Source of the DNA: Hyphomonadaceae bacterium
Lineage (GTDB): Bacteria; Pseudomonadota; Alphaproteobacteria; Caulobacterales; Aquidulcibacteraceae
Assembly (NCBI GenBank): GCA_019753175.1
Contig: JAIELK010000015.1
Coordinates: forward strand, 48,642-112,641
Length of the DNA stretch: 64,000 nt
Direction: 5' to 3'
Positions within the stretch are counted from its first letter, which is position 1; each line of letters starts with the position of its first letter. The position numbers and the translations under genes were made by a program. Shown in pieces: positions 44,524 to 53,212 of this stretch. The notes below the pieces were generated by a model. It made no database searches and was not told the DNA's origin. It saw only the letters and a program-made list of their open reading frames with translations.

Positions 44524-45501
44524 TCAGAACTTGAAATTGACCATGCGGTTCATGACGAACACGCCGACCGACATCATCACCGCGCACCCAAGCAGAATGA
44601 GGTTGCCCACTGGATCGGTGAACAGGATCGAAATGTAGTCAGGCCGGGTGAACCAGACCATGCCGGCCACGACCACGGGCAGCGAGCCGATGATCATCGC
44701 CGACGCCTTTGCTTCGGCCGAAAGCGCCTTCACTTTTTCGGCCATGAGCCGCCGAGAGCGCAGCACCGCAGAGAGGTTGCCGAGCGACTCCGAGAGGTTG
44801 CCGCCGGTCTTTTGCTGAATGATGAGCACGATGGAGAAGAAATTCACCTCAGGCAGCGGCATGTTGTCGTAAAGGCGCTGCATGCTCGCTTCTAGAGGCA
44901 CGCCCATCGCTTGCGCATCGCATAACGACTGGAACTCCGCGCGCAGCGGCTCGGGGCTTTCGGCGGCAATGATTCGCAAGCACTGGTTCAGCGGCAGGCC
45001 CGACTTCACGCCGCGTACGATGATGTCGATCGCGTCGGCGAGCTGATTGCCAAACTTCTTCTGCCGCGCCGACACCAAGGCGCCAAGCACCCAGCGCGGC
45101 AGCCCGAACAGGCCAATGAAGAAACCCATCGCCGCGCCAAGCCACGTGTAGACGAAGAAGCCGGCGACCGCGCACGAGAGGCCCGAGACGCTCGCGAGAA
45201 CCCAATACACGGCCGGCGTCAAATTGATGCCAGCCTGCGCGATCTGCCCCTTCACCGAGAAACGGCGCGCGCGCGACTGCTTCTCGCTGAGTGCGAGTTC
45301 CTTAAGCGCGTCTTGAGTCGTCTGGCGCCGTTTCAGTGCGGCTATGTCGACGGCTTGCTTGCGACCATCGAGCCGATTGGCGCCGGCGACGGCTTTCACC
45401 CGCTTGCCGGCGGCAACGGGCTGTCTGCCGCCGCTGAAGACCAGACCCGCGCCGCCGATCGCGACGAAGGCCAGCACCGCGGCGATCAGCGCAGGATCCA
45501 T
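44524..45501 (-). CDS. tadB: Tad pilus inner membrane protein TadB
   Basis: 325-residue GspF-like platform protein. The T2SSF domain has LADAIDIIVRGVKSGLPLNQ, then FFSIVLIIQQKTGGNLSESL; two helices occur at about 105-150 and two at the C terminus. The start at 45501 overlaps the cpaF stop (TGATG), so they are translationally coupled. A start 24 codons upstream would lie inside cpaF. Confidence 0.93.
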   Translation of the reverse strand: MDPALIAAVLAFVAIGGAGLVFSGGRQPVAAGKRVKAVAGANRLDGRKQAVDIAALKRRQTTQDALKELALSEKQSRARRFSVKGQIAQAGINLTPAVYWVLASVSGLSCAVAGFFVYTWLGAAMGFFIGLFGLPRWVLGALVSARQKKFGNQLADAIDIIVRGVKSGLPLNQCLRIIAAESPEPLRAEFQSLCDAQAMGVPLEASMQRLYDNMPLPEVNFFSIVLIIQQKTGGNLSESLGNLSAVLRSRRLMAEKVKALSAEAKASAMIIGSLPVVVAGMVWFTRPDYISILFTDPVGNLILLGCAVMMSVGVFVMNRMVNFKF

Positions 45502-46970
45502 CAGGCGTTCTCCGACTCGTCGAGAGCTTGGGCGAGTTCCTTCTCCAAGCCGAAATAGCGTGCGCGTTCCCAAAACCGTGGACGGCCTACACCGGTGCCG
45601 CGGTGGCGGCCGATGATCCGGCCGTGCTGATCTTCGCCTTGAATCTCGTAGGTGAGCAGATCCTGGGTGATGATGGTGTCGCCTTCGAGGCCCAGCACTT
45701 CGGTGATCTGGGTGATGCGGCGCGAGCCGTCGCGCAGGCGCGCCGCCTGAATCACGACGTCGACGGCGGCGACGATGATTTCGCGAATGGTTTTCGCCGG
45801 CAGCGAGAAGCCGCCCATGGTGATCATGGATTCAAGGCGCGACAGCGCTTCGCGTGGCGTGTTGGCGTGCAGCGTGCCCATCGAGCCGTCATGGCCCGTG
45901 TTCATCGCCTGCAACAGATCGAACGCTTCGGGGCCGCGGACTTCGCCGACGATGATGCGTTCCGGGCGCATCCGCAGGCAGTTCTTGACCAGGTCGCGCA
46001 TGGTCACCTGGCCGCTGCCTTCAAGATTCGGCGGCCGCGTTTCCAGGCGCACCACGTGGGGCTGCTGCAATTGCAGTTCGGCGGCGTCTTCGCAGGTGAT
46101 CACCCGCTCGGTGGGGTCGATGAATGCGGTCAGCGTGTTGAGCAAGGTGGTCTTGCCCGAACCGGTTCCGCCCGAGATCAGCACGTTGCAACGACAGGCG
46201 CCGATGATCTGCAAAATCTTGGCGCCCGACGGGGAAACCGACCCGAATTCAACAAGGTTCGAGAGCTTGAGCTTGTCCTTCTTGAACTTCCGGATGGTGA
46301 GGGTGGGGCCGTCGATGGCGAGCGGCGGGGCGATGACGTTGACGCGCGAGCCGTCCGGCAAGCGCGCGTCGCAGATCGGCGAGCTTTCGTCCACACGCCG
46401 GCCGACCTGGCTGACGATGCGCTGACAGATGTTCATCAGCTGGCCGTTGTCGCGGAAGCGGATGCCGGTCTTGGAGATTTTTCCGGAGACTTCGATGAAC
46501 ACGGCGTTGGCGCCATTGACCATGATATCGGCGATGTCGTCGCGCGCCAGCAACGGTTCGAGCGGGCCATAGCCCAACACATCGTTGCAGATGTCGTCGA
46601 GCAGGGATTCCTGCTCAGCGATCGACATGACGACGTTCTTGATCGAGATGATCTCAGCGACAATGTCGCGGATTTCGTCGCGCGAGCTTTCGGGATCGAG
46701 CTGCGCCAATTGCGTGAGATCGATGGTCTCGATCAGCGCGTTGAAGATTGTCGATTTGACCCGGTAATAGGCTTCCGAGCGGTACTCCGGCGACTCCGAG
46801 GGATCGGCCGGCGGCGGCGCGCGCGAAGCAGGAGCGCTCGGCGCCGGCGCATTGGAGCGGGGCGTCGGCTTGGCGCCGGCGGCCGCCTGCACGCGCGCGG
46901 GCGTCGGGCTTGCCGGTTGCGCCGCTGGCGTCGCGCTCGGCGTATCGCCCAGACTACGCTTTCCGAACAA
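45501..46970 (-). CDS. cpaF: Tad pilus motor ATPase CpaF
   Basis: 489-residue secretion ATPase that powers pilus extension and retraction. A Pro/Ala-rich N-terminal tail (about 1-60) precedes the all-helical and core domains. Walker A is ISGGTGSGKTTLLN (about 265-278), followed by TCEDAAELQLQ, LRMRPERIIVGEVRGPEAF (Walker B and Asp box) and GHDGSMGTLHANTPREALSR (His box). The start is TTG at 46970, right after TAGGAGCGTCGA; the CpaE stop overlaps that ribosome site. Confidence 0.95.
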   Translation of the reverse strand: MFGKRSLGDTPSATPAAQPASPTPARVQAAAGAKPTPRSNAPAPSAPASRAPPPADPSESPEYRSEAYYRVKSTIFNALIETIDLTQLAQLDPESSRDEIRDIVAEIISIKNVVMSIAEQESLLDDICNDVLGYGPLEPLLARDDIADIMVNGANAVFIEVSGKISKTGIRFRDNGQLMNICQRIVSQVGRRVDESSPICDARLPDGSRVNVIAPPLAIDGPTLTIRKFKKDKLKLSNLVEFGSVSPSGAKILQIIGACRCNVLISGGTGSGKTTLLNTLTAFIDPTERVITCEDAAELQLQQPHVVRLETRPPNLEGSGQVTMRDLVKNCLRMRPERIIVGEVRGPEAFDLLQAMNTGHDGSMGTLHANTPREALSRLESMITMGGFSLPAKTIREIIVAAVDVVIQAARLRDGSRRITQITEVLGLEGDTIITQDLLTYEIQGEDQHGRIIGRHRGTGVGRPRFWERARYFGLEKELAQALDESENA

Positions 46971-46979
46971 TCGACGCTC

Positions 46980-48389
46980 CTAGCGCTTGAGGAAGGGAAT
47001 CTTCGCCGATTTCTTCACCTCAACCGGCTTGCGTCCGGTTAGCGAGGCCGCTAGCCCGTCGAGCGCCATGGCGGTCTTCGATTGCGCCGCCACTTCGCCG
47101 ATCATCTGGCCGTTATTGGCCGCCATGCCGAACAATTGCGGGTCGAAGGGGATCGACGCCACCGGCGTCGCGCCGAGTGCCTCGCAAAAGTCCTTGAACG
47201 GGATTTCGGGCCGCTTCGGCACACCCACCATCGAAAGCACTACTGTTGGCGGCGAGTCGTAAGGACGCGTCGCCTTCAACAGGTCCATGATATTCTTGGT
47301 GTTGCGCAGGCTGGCGAGGTCCGGCCCGGCGACGATGATCGCGTCATCGGCGGCCAGCAGCGTGTGTTTAATCCACGAGTTCCATGCGTGGGGTAGGTCC
47401 AGCACCACATAAGGACTGGTGCGGCGCACGCGTTCGATCACGAGTTCGTAGGCCTCAGGATCAAGTTCGAATTCTTTTTCCAGTGTCGCCGGCGCGGTGA
47501 GCATCTGCAGGCGCTGCGTCTGTTTGGTGGTGACGCGCTCAAGAAAGACGTCGTCAACGCGATCCGGGGCTTCCAAGGCGTCGGCGATGGACTGTGGCGG
47601 GTCCTGGTTGAAGTCGAGTGCGGCGGTGCCGAACGACAGGTCGAGATCGAGCAGGGTCGCGCCCGATTCCAAACGCTCGGCGATGGACCAGGCGACGTTG
47701 TGCGCGATGGTCGATGCGCCAATACCGCCGCGCGCGCCGATCACGGCGATGACGCGGCCCGCAAAGGGCTTGTCGGGATTGACATAAAGACCGCAGATGG
47801 TGCGAATGAGATCGATCGGCTGCAGCGGCGGCACGATGTATTCGCTGACCCCGCGCGACATCAATTCGCGGAACAACCCGATGTCGTTCACCGCGCCGAT
47901 AATGACGACCTTGGTGCCTTCCTCGATCACCTGCGCCAGACGATCGAGCGCATTCAGCATGCCCGGGCCGTGGAGCTGCGTGTCCAGAATGAGCAGGTTG
48001 GGGCTGGATTGAGAGCCAAAACGTGTGATCGCCGCGTCGATGCCGCCGGGCTCAACCGTGATCTCGGCGCGCGCAAGACGCCGATCCGCCGCGATGCCGG
48101 CAACGAGGTCGCAAATTCCGGGCCGATCGCAGGCCGCGTGGATCGTGACGCGTGGCACCGGTTGCTCGGTGACGCGGAACTCGTCGCGCGGCGGCACCGG
48201 CGAAACTGCGGCAAGCGGCGGCAAGTCCAAGACGTCCGCATCCGACACGTTTCCCGGCGCGAGGTTTTCTCCGCCCTCAAAAGGGGGAAGGTCGCCGCCC
48301 TCGATCTCGCCGAGACCGAACGTGACGTCTTCTTCAAGAACGAAGTCTTCGTTCTTGTCGACATTCCAGGCGGGTTCGGGATTGCTCAT
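46980..48389 (-). CDS. cpaE: Tad pilus localisation ATPase-like protein CpaE
   Basis: 469-residue two-domain protein. An acidic N-terminal tail is followed by a response-regulator-like domain (about 80-190) and a MinD/ParA-like domain from about 205. The deviant Walker motif is GARGGIGASTIAHN, followed by LLDLDLSFGTAALDF and VLDLPHAW. CpaE/TadZ places the pilus machine at a cell pole. It sits between cpaD and cpaF with 9-base gaps. Confidence 0.93.
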   Translation of the reverse strand: MSNPEPAWNVDKNEDFVLEEDVTFGLGEIEGGDLPPFEGGENLAPGNVSDADVLDLPPLAAVSPVPPRDEFRVTEQPVPRVTIHAACDRPGICDLVAGIAADRRLARAEITVEPGGIDAAITRFGSQSSPNLLILDTQLHGPGMLNALDRLAQVIEEGTKVVIIGAVNDIGLFRELMSRGVSEYIVPPLQPIDLIRTICGLYVNPDKPFAGRVIAVIGARGGIGASTIAHNVAWSIAERLESGATLLDLDLSFGTAALDFNQDPPQSIADALEAPDRVDDVFLERVTTKQTQRLQMLTAPATLEKEFELDPEAYELVIERVRRTSPYVVLDLPHAWNSWIKHTLLAADDAIIVAGPDLASLRNTKNIMDLLKATRPYDSPPTVVLSMVGVPKRPEIPFKDFCEALGATPVASIPFDPQLFGMAANNGQMIGEVAAQSKTAMALDGLAASLTGRKPVEVKKSAKIPFLKR

Positions 48390-48398
48390 GCTCAGCCC

Positions 48399-49097
48399 TT
48401 ATTCCACCGCGTCGCTGATCGCGACCCGCTCGTCTCTGCTGCGTTCTGCGTGGGTCGGCTCGCCTTCGCGGTATGCAGTCATCGTGGTGGCGCGGCGATC
48501 GCTGTCGCGCGGGTCGCTCGTCCGCGCGCGCAACAGGTCTGCCGGGTCTTCCACGAGCGCCGCAAGATTGGCTTGCGTGGCGCAGCCGAAGCTTTCCCAG
48601 GGCTGGTTGTTGCTCTGGTGCGCCAGGTCTTGTTCGTAGAGCGGCGCGCATTCCGGCGCGTGCGCCTCAAAGCGCGAAAAGCTGACGACCACTGGCGCGT
48701 CTGCGAGGTCGGGCGCTTCGTACTCGGCGGTGGAGACGGCAGCGTAGGACACGCCCGCATCCGACAAGGCCAGCCGCGTCTGCTGCGCGACCCGCGCGGC
48801 CGCTTCGGCGTTCGTAGAGCCCTTCGGCGCGCTAATGACAACGGCGCCATGACCGTAACGCAGGTAGCCGCTGGCGAAGGCGCGCAAATTGCTGCGCGAG
48901 CCGGCCGACAAGGCCGCGTCATTCGAGGCAACCGGGATCTCCAGCCGCTCAGACGCTTGCGTCACCTCGATCCGGTGACGATCGGCTTGCGTCGCGAGCG
49001 CCGGACCCGGCGGTGGTTCTGGCATGCTGGCGCACGCACCGAGCGCGCTTAACCCAAGAACCGCATAAGGAAGGGGATGTCTCATAGCGCGTCTCAT
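48399..49097 (-). CDS. cpaD: Tad pilus lipoprotein CpaD
   Basis: 232-residue lipoprotein (AVLGLSALGACASMPE, lipobox LGAC) of the CpaD family. The ETLEIP-like strand RLEIPVASNDAALSAGSRSN and the central FGCATQANLAALVEDPADLL are typical. It is needed for CpaC secretin function. The ATG at 49097 overlaps the cpaC stop (ATGA); another ATG lies 12 bases in. Confidence 0.9.
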   Translation of the reverse strand: MRRAMRHPLPYAVLGLSALGACASMPEPPPGPALATQADRHRIEVTQASERLEIPVASNDAALSAGSRSNLRAFASGYLRYGHGAVVISAPKGSTNAEAAARVAQQTRLALSDAGVSYAAVSTAEYEAPDLADAPVVVSFSRFEAHAPECAPLYEQDLAHQSNNQPWESFGCATQANLAALVEDPADLLRARTSDPRDSDRRATTMTAYREGEPTHAERSRDERVAISDAVE

Positions 49098-50800
49098 TCG
49101 ATCACGTGTCCGTGTGGTCCTTGTAGTCTGCCGTTCTGTTCGCCGTCGTTGTTGTCGCGGCGATAGAGTGCGTTGAGGCGGCCGGTCAGCACGCTTTCGC
49201 CCTCGCTCGGATTGATGAATCCATCCGCCGGCGTGCGGAGGTTTGCAGGGTCAGTGGGGCGCACGATGTACGGCGTCACCAGGATCACCAGTTCGGTTTC
49301 GTTGTTGACGAAGTCACGCGAACGGAACAGTGCGCCGAGCACCGGCGAATTCATCACACCGGGCACGCCTTCGACCGCATGTCGCGTACGTTCCTGCATG
49401 AGTCCTGCGAGCACGATGGAGCTGCCTGACGACATTTCGAGCGTCGTCTCGGCGCGGCGCACTTGCAGCGCTGGGATGGTGATGCCGCGGATCACGGTGG
49501 TGGTGCCGTCGGCGTTGCGGATTGGCGTATCGCCCGTTGAGATCGCGCCTTCGGTCGTGAGTTCGCTGACCTCGGTGGCGACTTTGAGCGAAATTCGCCC
49601 GCCCGACATCACGATAGGCGTGAAGGCAAGGCCCACGCCGAAAGGCTTGAACTCGACGGAAATCTGCCCGTCGTCCGAACTCACCGGGATCGGAAACTCG
49701 CCGCCCGCGAGGAAGCGCGCTGCCTCTCCGGATATCGCGGTGAGGTTCGGCTCGGCGAGCACGCGCAAGAGGCCGGCCCGCTCGAAAGCTTCGATGGTGG
49801 CGTCGGTTTGACGAGACGTGCTCGCGTTCGCCGGGCCATATGTTGTCTGCGTGCCAATAACGTTTCCGTTTGGGTCGAGGATGGGTTCCTGCGAGAAGCC
49901 GCCGACGCCGGCGCTGCCGGTCGGGAAGTTGCCGACGTTACCGCTTGGATAAGTGAGGCTGCCCGGGTTGAGGATCGACTCGGCGACGCCGCCTTGCGCG
50001 CTCAGACCGCCAAGCAGCCCGCCATTGATTGAAAAGCCATTGCGGGTGGCGATGTCGACGAACGCATCTTCGGGCAACAGGCGGTTGATGATCTCCTCGT
50101 AATTGCCGTTGATGCCGAGCTGGCGGACCAGAGTGCGGCTCATCTCCACGACGCGCACACGCACGAGCACCTGCTCGCTGCCCTCGACTTGAATGAGATT
50201 GATGACGCGCGGCGTGTTGCCGCCGACTTGCGGCGTGCCGGGCGAGTTGGGCCCGCCGGCAACGCCGTCTCCCGCCCCAGTTCCGCCGGCGATCCCCAGG
50301 AACGTGAGGGCCAGACGATAGGCGCGGTCTGCTTCGGCGGCGCTGCGCGCCGTTCCAGAAAGGACCACCGACGCGTTGACCGCTTCCGCGTGAATGCTGG
50401 CGTCGGGCGCGTGCCGGCGGAGCAATTCGTTCAGAGGCTCGACGTCGGGCTCAACGCGGATTTCGACATTGGCGATCTGACGGCCAGCGGCGTCGAAGAA
50501 GAAAAGGTTGGTCTGCCCGAGCGCGCGGCCAATCACGTAGGCGCGGCGCGAGGTGCGCACCGTTGCATCGGCGATCTGCGGGTTCGAGATCAGCACATCA
50601 CGTGCGTCGGCGGGCAGATCGATGATCGCCGACTTGCCGAAGGGCAACACCAGAGAGGCAGAATGCACACCGCCGCTATTGGTGATGCGGAGCGAGGCGT
50701 TCGCGGTCTGCACTTGGGCGGTCGCATAACTGGGCGACAGCGCCATCAGCGCCGATAGCGCTGTTGCGGCAGACAGTCTTAGCGTCTTGGACGAAGTCAT
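49094..50800 (-). CDS. cpaC: Tad pilus outer membrane secretin CpaC
   Basis: 568-residue secretin. It has a signal peptide (LMALSPSYATAQ), an N-terminal pilus_N domain (about 45-120, IDLPADARDVLISNPQIADA), a BON-like domain and the C-terminal secretin domain starting near 315. The secretin signature is seen as VLAEPNLTAISGEAARFLAGGEFPIP and ITVVVTPYIVRP-like LVILVTPYIVRPTDPANL. It forms the outer membrane ring for the Flp pilus. Stop and start overlaps join it to cpaD and cpaB. Confidence 0.95.
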   Translation of the reverse strand: MTSSKTLRLSAATALSALMALSPSYATAQVQTANASLRITNSGGVHSASLVLPFGKSAIIDLPADARDVLISNPQIADATVRTSRRAYVIGRALGQTNLFFFDAAGRQIANVEIRVEPDVEPLNELLRRHAPDASIHAEAVNASVVLSGTARSAAEADRAYRLALTFLGIAGGTGAGDGVAGGPNSPGTPQVGGNTPRVINLIQVEGSEQVLVRVRVVEMSRTLVRQLGINGNYEEIINRLLPEDAFVDIATRNGFSINGGLLGGLSAQGGVAESILNPGSLTYPSGNVGNFPTGSAGVGGFSQEPILDPNGNVIGTQTTYGPANASTSRQTDATIEAFERAGLLRVLAEPNLTAISGEAARFLAGGEFPIPVSSDDGQISVEFKPFGVGLAFTPIVMSGGRISLKVATEVSELTTEGAISTGDTPIRNADGTTTVIRGITIPALQVRRAETTLEMSSGSSIVLAGLMQERTRHAVEGVPGVMNSPVLGALFRSRDFVNNETELVILVTPYIVRPTDPANLRTPADGFINPSEGESVLTGRLNALYRRDNNDGEQNGRLQGPHGHVIE

Positions 50801-51597
50801 TGACCGCCTCCGGCCACGGCGCCGAACGCATGCACGCGCACCGCACCTGAGGTTTGACCTGTGCCGCCGGAGGGGTGAGCGTCGCCCATGCCGACCGTTT
50901 CCGCCTGCACGCCGCGAAGCGCGAGGCTGACATCGCCGAGCTCGACGGCCATGGCGAGGGCGCGCGCATCGGCGGCGCTTACCTCGAGCACGGCGACCTG
51001 AGCTTCGATCACCTCTGGTGACTCGCCGCTCGTCTGCGTTGCGGTCTTGTCGCCGAGAGCGAGCACGCGCACGTCCTGCAGCACCACTTCGCTGCGCACC
51101 TGCCGCTGCGTGCCTTCTTCGACGCGATGGGTGACGATGACGTCGACGCGGTCGTTCGGCTGAATGAAGCCGCCCGCCGCGCTCTCGCGCTCGATCTCCA
51201 CGGCCACGGCGCGGAAGCCTGGCGGCAGCTGGGCCGCCATGAAGCCCCGGCCTTCGGGCTGCACCACCGACCCGGTCGTAATCGGCTCGCCGCGAACGAA
51301 CGCGCGGCGCGTCACCGCGCCCACATATTCAGCTTGCGCCGATGGCTGGGCGGACAGCCGAACGAACGCCGGCGAAATCGATTGCTCAGGGAACGACGCG
51401 ATAGCGAGATCGCTTGGCGCGAGCGCCGCGCCTTGTCCGATGTCGCGCGCCGCGACCAGCACCTGTTCGCCGATCACCGGGGCGGTGTTGTCGGCTGTCG
51501 GTTCCGCTCTGTTCGACCCGACGCCGCGAATCAGCAGCAACGCGCCGACCGCCGCGATCGCGGCGATGACCAGTACGATCAGCTGACGCGCTGACAT
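50797..51597 (-). CDS. cpaB: Tad pilus assembly protein CpaB (RcpC)
   Basis: 266-residue periplasmic protein with an N-terminal membrane anchor (LIVLVIAAIAAVGALLLIRG), an SAF-like domain (about 45-115: VLVAARDIGQGAALAPSDLA) and an RcpC domain (GFRAVAVEIERESAAGGFIQ, then NDRVDVIVTH). CpaB/RcpC helps the secretin cross the envelope. It overlaps cpaC by four bases (ATGA). Confidence 0.93.
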   Translation of the reverse strand: MSARQLIVLVIAAIAAVGALLLIRGVGSNRAEPTADNTAPVIGEQVLVAARDIGQGAALAPSDLAIASFPEQSISPAFVRLSAQPSAQAEYVGAVTRRAFVRGEPITTGSVVQPEGRGFMAAQLPPGFRAVAVEIERESAAGGFIQPNDRVDVIVTHRVEEGTQRQVRSEVVLQDVRVLALGDKTATQTSGESPEVIEAQVAVLEVSAADARALAMAVELGDVSLALRGVQAETVGMGDAHPSGGTGQTSGAVRVHAFGAVAGGGQ

Positions 51598-51654
51598 GAA
51601 TACTCCCCGCTGATTCGGCCCCTGCCGCTTAAACCGACAAAATCATGCGCGAGG

Positions 51655-51669
51655 CTAAGGCAGGGTTAA
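51655..51669 (-). promoter_or_regulatory. Candidate CtrA-type box between cpaA and cpaB
   Basis: TTAA-N7-TTAG on the minus strand (51669 to 51655), one base off the CtrA consensus TTAA-N7-TTAA. It includes the cpaA stop codon and lies 58 bases before the cpaB start. CtrA regulation of pili in Caulobacter is known; this site is a guess. Confidence 0.35.
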
Positions 51670-52161
51670 CGTGTGGGACAGGATCGGCAGTTGCGGCACC
51701 GCGCAAAGCCCGCCCACCATGATCGCGACGCCGTATGGAATGCCGTTTTGCTTTGCGAGCAGGCGGTTCACAAACGCCGGATTTGTTTCCGCTTGCGTAA
51801 CGAAATGGCGGGCGAGAACCAACGCGAGGGCTATAAGACCGCCGGCCACGGCAGTCCAGAATATGAAAGGCAGGAAGGCCGCGAGGCCGGTCCAAACGCT
51901 GGCGGCTGCGATGATCTTGGCGTCGCCGCCGCCAAGGACATTGAACTGGAAGAGTGCGAAGCCGATGACGAGTATTGCGATGCCGAAACCAAGGTGCAGG
52001 CCGACGGCGGCCAATGGTGCGCCGCTGGCGAGCGCAGCGATCGGATAGAGGCCGGCAAGCGCGATCGACAGCCAGTTCGGAATGGTGAGGCTCGTGACGT
52101 CGGATGCCGCCGCATAAATCAGCAGTCCGGCGTAAGCGGCGACGGCGGCGGATTCGATCAT
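51655..52161 (-). CDS. cpaA: Prepilin peptidase CpaA
   Basis: 168-residue type IV prepilin peptidase of the TadV class with six predicted helices. Both catalytic aspartates are present: Asp21 in AASDVTSLTIPNWLS and Asp80 in VLGGGDAKI. It cleaves pre-pilin PilA. There is no N-terminal methylase domain, which is normal for this group. The ATG at 52161 is chosen; a longer TTG/GTG start up to 52194 is possible, as no strong ribosome site is seen. Confidence 0.92.
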   Translation of the reverse strand: MIESAAVAAYAGLLIYAAASDVTSLTIPNWLSIALAGLYPIAALASGAPLAAVGLHLGFGIAILVIGFALFQFNVLGGGDAKIIAAASVWTGLAAFLPFIFWTAVAGGLIALALVLARHFVTQAETNPAFVNRLLAKQNGIPYGVAIMVGGLCAVPQLPILSHTLTLP

Positions 52162-52205
52162 ACGTTTAAGCTTTGCGCCACGGAGCACCAACAATCCCTA
52201 AACGA

Positions 52206-52232
52206 AAGCGCCGCCCCGAGGGGGCGGCGCTT
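52206..52232 (-). terminator. Rho-independent terminator after pilA
   Basis: A perfect 12-bp stem (52206-52217 with 52221-52232) with a 3-base loop, followed on the minus strand by CTTTCGTTT. It lies between pilA and cpaA and should limit read-through into the pilus machine genes. Confidence 0.88.
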
Positions 52233-52253
52233 AAGAGAAGGGGAAACCCAGTG

Positions 52254-52279
52254 GGATCGCCGGCTCAAGCCGGCGATCC
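52254..52279 (-). repeat. Hairpin 3' of pilA (possible mRNA stabiliser)
   Basis: A perfect 11-bp stem (52254-52264 with 52269-52279), loop TCAA or TTGA, 8 bases after the pilA stop codon. There is no U-run, so it is not itself a terminator. It could protect the pilin mRNA from 3' decay. Confidence 0.6.
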
Positions 52280-52287
52280 GTCAGTTG

Positions 52288-52452
52288 TTACTGGGCGCTG
52301 TCCAGCGTGGTCGACACGCCCGTGAACGTGGCGTCGAGGCTGCCGCCGACGAGGCCAACCGCGGTGATGATGGCGACGCCGATCAGAGCGGCGATCAGGC
52401 CGTATTCAATAGCAGTGGCGCCGTCTTCATTCTTCAGGAAACGCTTCAACAT
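52288..52452 (-). CDS. pilA: Flp-type major pilin PilA
   Basis: 54-residue prepilin. The leader MLKRFLKNEDG ends at the cleavage site, and the mature part starts ATAIEYGLIAALIGVAII, the Flp motif with the Glu five after cleavage. The C-terminal tail GSLDATFTGVSTTLDSAQ is short. The ribosome site is a strong AAAGGAGTAAGT before ATG 52452. Two hairpins follow, then cpaA. It is divergent from the pilus N-domain gene. Confidence 0.96.
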   Translation of the reverse strand: MLKRFLKNEDGATAIEYGLIAALIGVAIITAVGLVGGSLDATFTGVSTTLDSAQ

Positions 52453-52700
52453 GATACTTACTCCTTTGGTCGAGTGCTTTTCACCGGCCCGGTGGAGCGT
52501 CGCACCCGACACCCATCCCGAACGCAGGCGGACAATACGGCGAACTGGGTTTACGCTTCGCCCCACGCGAAAGGACAATTTTCGGTAAACGCCGTGGCGG
52601 TTTCGGCGTGCTTGTCGATAATGTAATGCGCGCGCGCCTTAGCGATCCCGAAACCATTCCCGCGTAGCTCCATAAGCAAGTGACTGTGAGGATGAGACCT
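52453..52700. promoter_or_regulatory. Divergent promoter region between pilA and pilus N-domain gene
   Basis: A 248-base gap with no gene. It contains GTTTAC at 52549-52554 and GTAAAC at 52585-52590 as an inverted pair 36 bases apart, but no clear CtrA box. Pilin promoters probably lie here; their positions cannot be fixed by eye. Confidence 0.4.
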
Positions 52701-53144
52701 ATGCGCGCTTTGCGAACCATCGCCGCCGCGATCGCCGTTGCATGTGTCCTGGTCCCCGGTTCCGTGGTCGCGCGCGACATTCGTGTCGCGCTCGACCAGG
52801 CTTTCCCGATACGTTTGAGCGAGCCCGCCGAAGGCGTCGCCATCGGCAATCCGTCGATCGCAGGCGTCTCGGTGCAGAACGACCGCTTCCTGTTCGTCAC
52901 CGGCCGTTCCTACGGCTCGACCAACCTTGTGGTGGTTGGCCCCAATGGACGCGTGCTCTATTCCGGTCGCATCGTCGTCTCGCCGGACGAAACCGACGTG
53001 GTGATGGTAACGCGCGGCGGGGACACGGCCCGTCTCGAGTGCACACCGCTCTGCCGGCCGCGCCCGGACATTGGCGACGGCGCCGCGTCGAATGAGGCGC
53101 TGGAACAGGCGACACGCCGCGCCGGCGCCGCGCGCGGCGGTTAA
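52701..53144 (+). CDS. Pilus assembly protein N-terminal domain protein
   Basis: 147-residue exported protein with a signal peptide (TIAAAIAVACVLVPGSVVA) and one pilus_N domain (PF13629), the same domain as the N terminus of CpaC: FPIRLSEPAEGVAIGNPSIA and RFLFVTGRSYGSTNLVVVG. It lacks the secretin part. The two cysteines in CTPLCRP may bridge. A free-standing copy next to a Tad locus likely assists the secretin (inference). ATG 52701 has GAGGATGAG upstream; other in-frame starts exist at 52680 and 52692. Confidence 0.85.
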   Translation: MRALRTIAAAIAVACVLVPGSVVARDIRVALDQAFPIRLSEPAEGVAIGNPSIAGVSVQNDRFLFVTGRSYGSTNLVVVGPNGRVLYSGRIVVSPDETDVVMVTRGGDTARLECTPLCRPRPDIGDGAASNEALEQATRRAGAARGG

Positions 53145-53212
53145 TCCAAGTTTACGCTTTTGCTTGACGGTTTTGTAGCCGTTCGGCGCCTAAGTTGCAG
53201 GCGGGAGCTTCC

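Noticed and set aside
43557..44534. 325-codon open frame antisense to tadC
   Set aside because: Arg/His/Gln-rich shadow peptide; TadC on the other strand has clear family pattern.
45528..47042. 504-codon open frame antisense to cpaF
   Set aside because: Composition rich in Asp/Arg/His/Ala with no motif; the opposite strand encodes CpaF with intact Walker motifs.
47700..49052. 450-codon open frame antisense to cpaE and cpaD
   Set aside because: Crosses two well supported genes on the other strand and shows no recognisable domain.
52549..52590. GTTTAC/GTAAAC inverted pair in the pilA promoter region as an operator
   Set aside because: Only 6-base arms, 30 bases apart; kept as a note in the region entry, not as a site.
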